Source of the DNA: Pseudoroseomonas cervicalis
GTDB lineage: Bacteria; Pseudomonadota; Alphaproteobacteria; Acetobacterales; Acetobacteraceae
Assembly (NCBI RefSeq): GCF_030818485.1
Contig: NZ_JAUTAJ010000004.1
Coordinates: 3,573,501 to 3,637,500 of the forward strand
Length of the DNA stretch: 64,000 nucleotides
Direction of reading: 5' to 3'
Positions 61,617-64,000 of this stretch are shown one piece after another. A program made the position numbers and the translations under genes. Each line of letters starts with the position of its first letter. The first letter of the stretch is position 1. The notes beneath the pieces are model-generated. The model was not told where the DNA came from. It worked only from the letters and a program-made list of their open reading frames with translations, and did not search any database.

Positions 61617-62117
61617 ATGGCGCAGCATTCCGATCCGCTGCCGCATCTGGCCCGCCTGGCGCTCGCCCAGGCGGAGGAGGGCCAGCCGCATTCCAGCTTC
61701 GCCGCGCTGGACGCGGCGCTGGCGGCGGTGGTCGGCCACCGGCTCTGCACCATCCAGATCCATTATCCGGGTGGCGAGGCGGAGCGTGTCTATTCCAACG
61801 TGCCGCAGCATTACGCCGTGGGCGGGCGCAAGCGCGCCTCCGACGCGCCGCGCATGCGCGAGCTGATGCAGCATGGCCGCCCGATCCTGATCCGGACCGA
61901 GGCCGAGCTGCGCGCCAGCTACCCGGACCATGCCGGCGCCAGCGCGCTGGGCTGCGGCAGCGCCATGAACACGCCGGTGCGCTGGCAGGGCCGCACGCTG
62001 GGCCAGGTGAACCTGATGCATCAGGAAGGCTGGTACGGCGAGGCCGACCTGCCGCTGGTGCGCTGCTTCGCGCAATATCTGGTGCCCGCCTTCCTCGCCT
62101 TGGCCGAGGCCGGCTGA
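61617..62117 (+). CDS. GAF domain protein
   Basis: 166-residue stand-alone GAF domain: LGCGSAMNTPVRWQGRTLGQVNLMH with the typical core, and SNVPQHYAVGGRKRASDAP in the ligand loop. It may bind a small molecule linked to the operon's substrate. Starts two bases after the previous stop. No output domain, so its partner is unknown; genes like this are found with amide and ureide catabolic operons, which I cannot confirm here. Confidence 0.8.
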   Translation: MAQHSDPLPHLARLALAQAEEGQPHSSFAALDAALAAVVGHRLCTIQIHYPGGEAERVYSNVPQHYAVGGRKRASDAPRMRELMQHGRPILIRTEAELRASYPDHAGASALGCGSAMNTPVRWQGRTLGQVNLMHQEGWYGEADLPLVRCFAQYLVPAFLALAEAG

Positions 62118-62163
62118 CACCGCCCAACCACCACCCAGGCGCCGCGCGCCCGTCTTGGAGAGC

Positions 62164-63153
62164 ATGAGCATGTTCGCTGGACTTCCCCGCCGCCGCCTGC
62201 TGCAGGGCGCCGCCCTGCTGGCGCTGCCCGCCGGCCCGGCCATGGCCCAGGCGCCCTGGCCGCAGGCCCGCGCCATCAATGTGGTGGTCCCCTTCGGCGC
62301 CGGCGGCGCCACCGACATCGCCGCCCGCGTCATCGCCCAGGAGATGCAGGCGAGCCTCGGCCAGAGCCTGGTGCTGGAGAACAGGGGCGGCGCCGGTTCT
62401 ACCCTCGGCACCGGTTATGCGGCGCGGCAGGCGCCGGATGGCTACACGCTGCTGATCACCACGATCAGCGGGCTGGCGATCGGCCAGACCCTGTATCGCG
62501 GCCGCATCCAGTATGATGCCGACACCTCCTTCGCCCATATCGCCATCATGATGGGCACGCCCTATCTGCTGTGTGTCGATCCGCGCCTGCCGATCCGCAG
62601 CCTGGCCGACTATGTCGCCGCCTCGCAGAGCCGGGTGATGGATTACGGCACCTCGGGCGTCGGAGGCGTCGCGCATCTGATCGGGCTGCGGCTGGCGCGC
62701 GCCACCGGCGCGAAGCTGGAGCATGTGCCCTATCGCGGCTCCACCCAGGCGATCACCGATGTCATGGCGGGTGTCGTGCCCTCGGTGATGGACAGCCTGA
62801 CGGCCACCAGCGCGCATCTGCGCTCCGGCGCGCTGCGGGCGCTGGCGACCTCGGCGCCTGAGCGCTCGCCCGATTTCCCGGATGTTCCGACCTTCCGCGA
62901 ACTCGGCTATCCGGATGTGGTGGCCGATGGCTGGGCGGGCCTCGCGGCACCGGCCGGCACGCCGCGCCCGGTGCTGGAGAAGCTGGCCGAGGCGGTGCGC
63001 AAGGCGCAGGACAGCCCCAATGTGCAGCGCCGCTTCGCCGAGACCTCGACCACGGCGGGGCGGCTCTATCTGGACGCGGCGCAGGATTTCGTGCGCCGTG
63101 AGGTGGCGAGCTGGAAGCCGGTGATCGAGGCCTCCGGCATCACGCCGGACTGA
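62164..63153 (+). CDS. Bug-family tripartite tricarboxylate transporter binding protein
   Basis: 329-residue periplasmic binding protein of the Bug/TctC family. A signal peptide (RRRLLQGAALLALP, cleavage near residue 28-30 after AMA) precedes INVVVPFGAGGATDIAARVIAQ, ENRGGAGSTLGTGYAARQAPDGYTLL and the VPYRGSTQAITDVMAG segment, all characteristic. No TctA/TctB membrane genes are nearby, which is usual for orphan Bug proteins. ATGs at 62164 and 62170 and a TTG at 62155 compete; ggag at 62157-62160 supports one of the ATGs. Confidence 0.9.
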   Translation: MSMFAGLPRRRLLQGAALLALPAGPAMAQAPWPQARAINVVVPFGAGGATDIAARVIAQEMQASLGQSLVLENRGGAGSTLGTGYAARQAPDGYTLLITTISGLAIGQTLYRGRIQYDADTSFAHIAIMMGTPYLLCVDPRLPIRSLADYVAASQSRVMDYGTSGVGGVAHLIGLRLARATGAKLEHVPYRGSTQAITDVMAGVVPSVMDSLTATSAHLRSGALRALATSAPERSPDFPDVPTFRELGYPDVVADGWAGLAAPAGTPRPVLEKLAEAVRKAQDSPNVQRRFAETSTTAGRLYLDAAQDFVRREVASWKPVIEASGITPD

Positions 63154-63191
63154 GCGGCGGCGGAACGGGCAAGGAAGCGGGGAGAGAGCGG

Positions 63192-64000
63192 ATGCGCGGC
63201 ATCGTGGTGGCGGCCCAGCCGGAAGCGGCGGAAGCGGGCGTCGAAATCCTGCGGCAGGGCGGCAATGCGGTGGACGCCGCCATTGCCTGCGCCTTCAGCC
63301 AGGGCGTGGTGGACCCGCAGATGTGCGGCATCGGCGGCTTCGGCGCCATGCAGATCTGTATGCCGAAGCAGGGCGTGCACAGCGTGCTGGAATTCTTCGC
63401 CCGCGCGCCGCTCTCCGCCACGCCGGAGATGTGGGCGGACAAGTTCATCGGCCAGTCGCGCGACGGTTTCGTCTTCCTGCTCGACGACCAGAGCAACGAT
63501 ATCGGCTATGGCTCGGTCGGCACGCCAGGCAATGTGGCGGGCTATACCGAGGCGCTGTCGCGCTTCGGCACCATGAAGCTGCGGGACGTGATGGCGCCGG
63601 CCATCGCGCAGTCGCGCCGCGGCGTGATGGTGCGGCCCTATGTCCACTATTACTGGGCGCTGGACCACGGCAATGACGGCCAGGTCAATGTCGAGGACAA
63701 GCTGCGCTTCAGCGAGACCGGGCGGCAGGTCTATTTCCGCCCCGATGGCAGGCTGAAGCGCCCGGGCGACATTCTGCGCAACCCGGAGATGACGCGCACG
63801 CTGGAGCGCATCGCCGAAGGCGGCGCCGATTCCTTCTATCGCGGCGACATCGCGCGCGAGATCGCGGCCGACATGGCGGCGCGCGGCGGCGGCATCACGC
63901 TGGAGGACCTCGCCGCCTATCGGGTGCGGGAGAAATCGCCCTGCTGGGGCGAATATCGCGGGCTGCGCGTGGCCTCCAACCCGCCGCCGGCGGGCGGCGG
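63192..64000 (+). CDS. Gamma-glutamyltransferase family protein (C-terminus beyond window)
   Basis: The first 269 residues of a GGT-fold enzyme: VVAAQPEAAEAGVEILRQGGNAVDAAIACAF, PQMCGIGGFGAMQI, GSVGTPGNVAGY, and the ITLEDLAAYRVREKSP segment. GGTs are made as a precursor that cuts itself before a Thr to form the active enzyme; that Thr would lie past the window end. No signal peptide is visible, so it may be cytoplasmic and act on a gamma-glutamyl or similar amide substrate. Last visible gene of the operon, with a ggggagag ribosome site. Confidence 0.88.
   Translation, partial: MRGIVVAAQPEAAEAGVEILRQGGNAVDAAIACAFSQGVVDPQMCGIGGFGAMQICMPKQGVHSVLEFFARAPLSATPEMWADKFIGQSRDGFVFLLDDQSNDIGYGSVGTPGNVAGYTEALSRFGTMKLRDVMAPAIAQSRRGVMVRPYVHYYWALDHGNDGQVNVEDKLRFSETGRQVYFRPDGRLKRPGDILRNPEMTRTLERIAEGGADSFYRGDIAREIAADMAARGGGITLEDLAAYRVREKSPCWGEYRGLRVASNPPPAGG

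Noticed and set aside
57817..62817. Very long minus-strand open frame of over 1600 codons
   Set aside because: It lies opposite well-supported genes (CocE, two binding proteins, GAF) and has the low-complexity His/Arg/Gly/Gln composition of an antisense shadow in high-GC DNA.

Overview
The window is very GC-rich (about 70% or more by eye) and densely coded on both strands, with many 1-, 4- and 8-base start/stop overlaps. Several signs point to an alphaproteobacterium, most likely Acetobacteraceae of the Roseomonas type; this is inference from gene content, not a search. They are a suf operon led by an Rrf2 regulator in the order rrf2-sufBCDSUT-sufA, a SAM-II riboswitch ahead of metZ, a UbiM-type ubiquinone hydroxylase, a Bug-family binding protein, and an MJ0042 zinc-ribbon gene divergent from ftsE.

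Region 1 (1-18.5 kb) is mostly housekeeping: ftsE (cut by the window edge), a zinc-ribbon membrane protein, an exported SMP-30 hydrolase, azlCD, recX, a Pro/Thr-rich exported protein, argD-argF, a chemoreceptor, ubiM, hslO (Hsp33), a lipoprotein, a Rid-family protein, folE, apaG, metZ with its SAM-II riboswitch, tRNA-Gly(CCC), a PAS-GGDEF diguanylate cyclase, yqgE and a peroxiredoxin. Both argF and ubiM read across a single-base frameshift, each explained by one extra G in a GGA context. Two inverted copies of a roughly 76-bp palindromic repeat lie at 2.6 and 12.8 kb.

Region 2 (18.5-26.9 kb) carries a Nudix hydrolase and the complete SUF iron-sulfur cluster operon. A 9+9 bp inverted repeat lies between the promoter and the Rrf2 gene. 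A LysR reading frame without a usable start codon follows sufA.

Region 3 (26.9-33.7 kb) is a redox/detoxification accessory block: two SDRs, a TetR regulator with twin operators divergent from an NTF2-like protein, a DJ-1/PfpI protein, succinate-semialdehyde dehydrogenase and its divergent LysR.

Region 4 (33.9-41.5 kb) is the most unusual part. A three-gene NHLP-type export cassette (HlyD adaptor, C39 peptidase ABC transporter, second ABC transporter without peptidase) meets, tail to tail, two tandem genes. Their products share a near-identical 21-residue double-glycine leader but have large mature parts of 124 and 214 residues. These contain a coiled-coil-like stretch followed by a hydrophobic segment, which recalls type III secretion translocators or alpha-helical pore formers rather than bacteriocins. 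I propose peptidase-dependent type I export of a two-component membrane-active protein pair.

Region 5 (41.7-58 kb) holds two separate molybdenum aldehyde oxidoreductase operons (PaoABC-like). One lacks a signal peptide and the other has a twin-arginine signal on the 2Fe-2S subunit. Between them are a BdcA/BdcR pair with palindromes in the divergent gap, a two-component system divergent from a MipA/OmpV outer-membrane protein, and an aldo/keto reductase-like protein without its catalytic residues. Region 6 (57.1-64 kb) is a LysR-controlled operon: CocE-type hydrolase, family 5 and Bug-family binding proteins, a GAF protein, and a gamma-glutamyltransferase cut by the window end.
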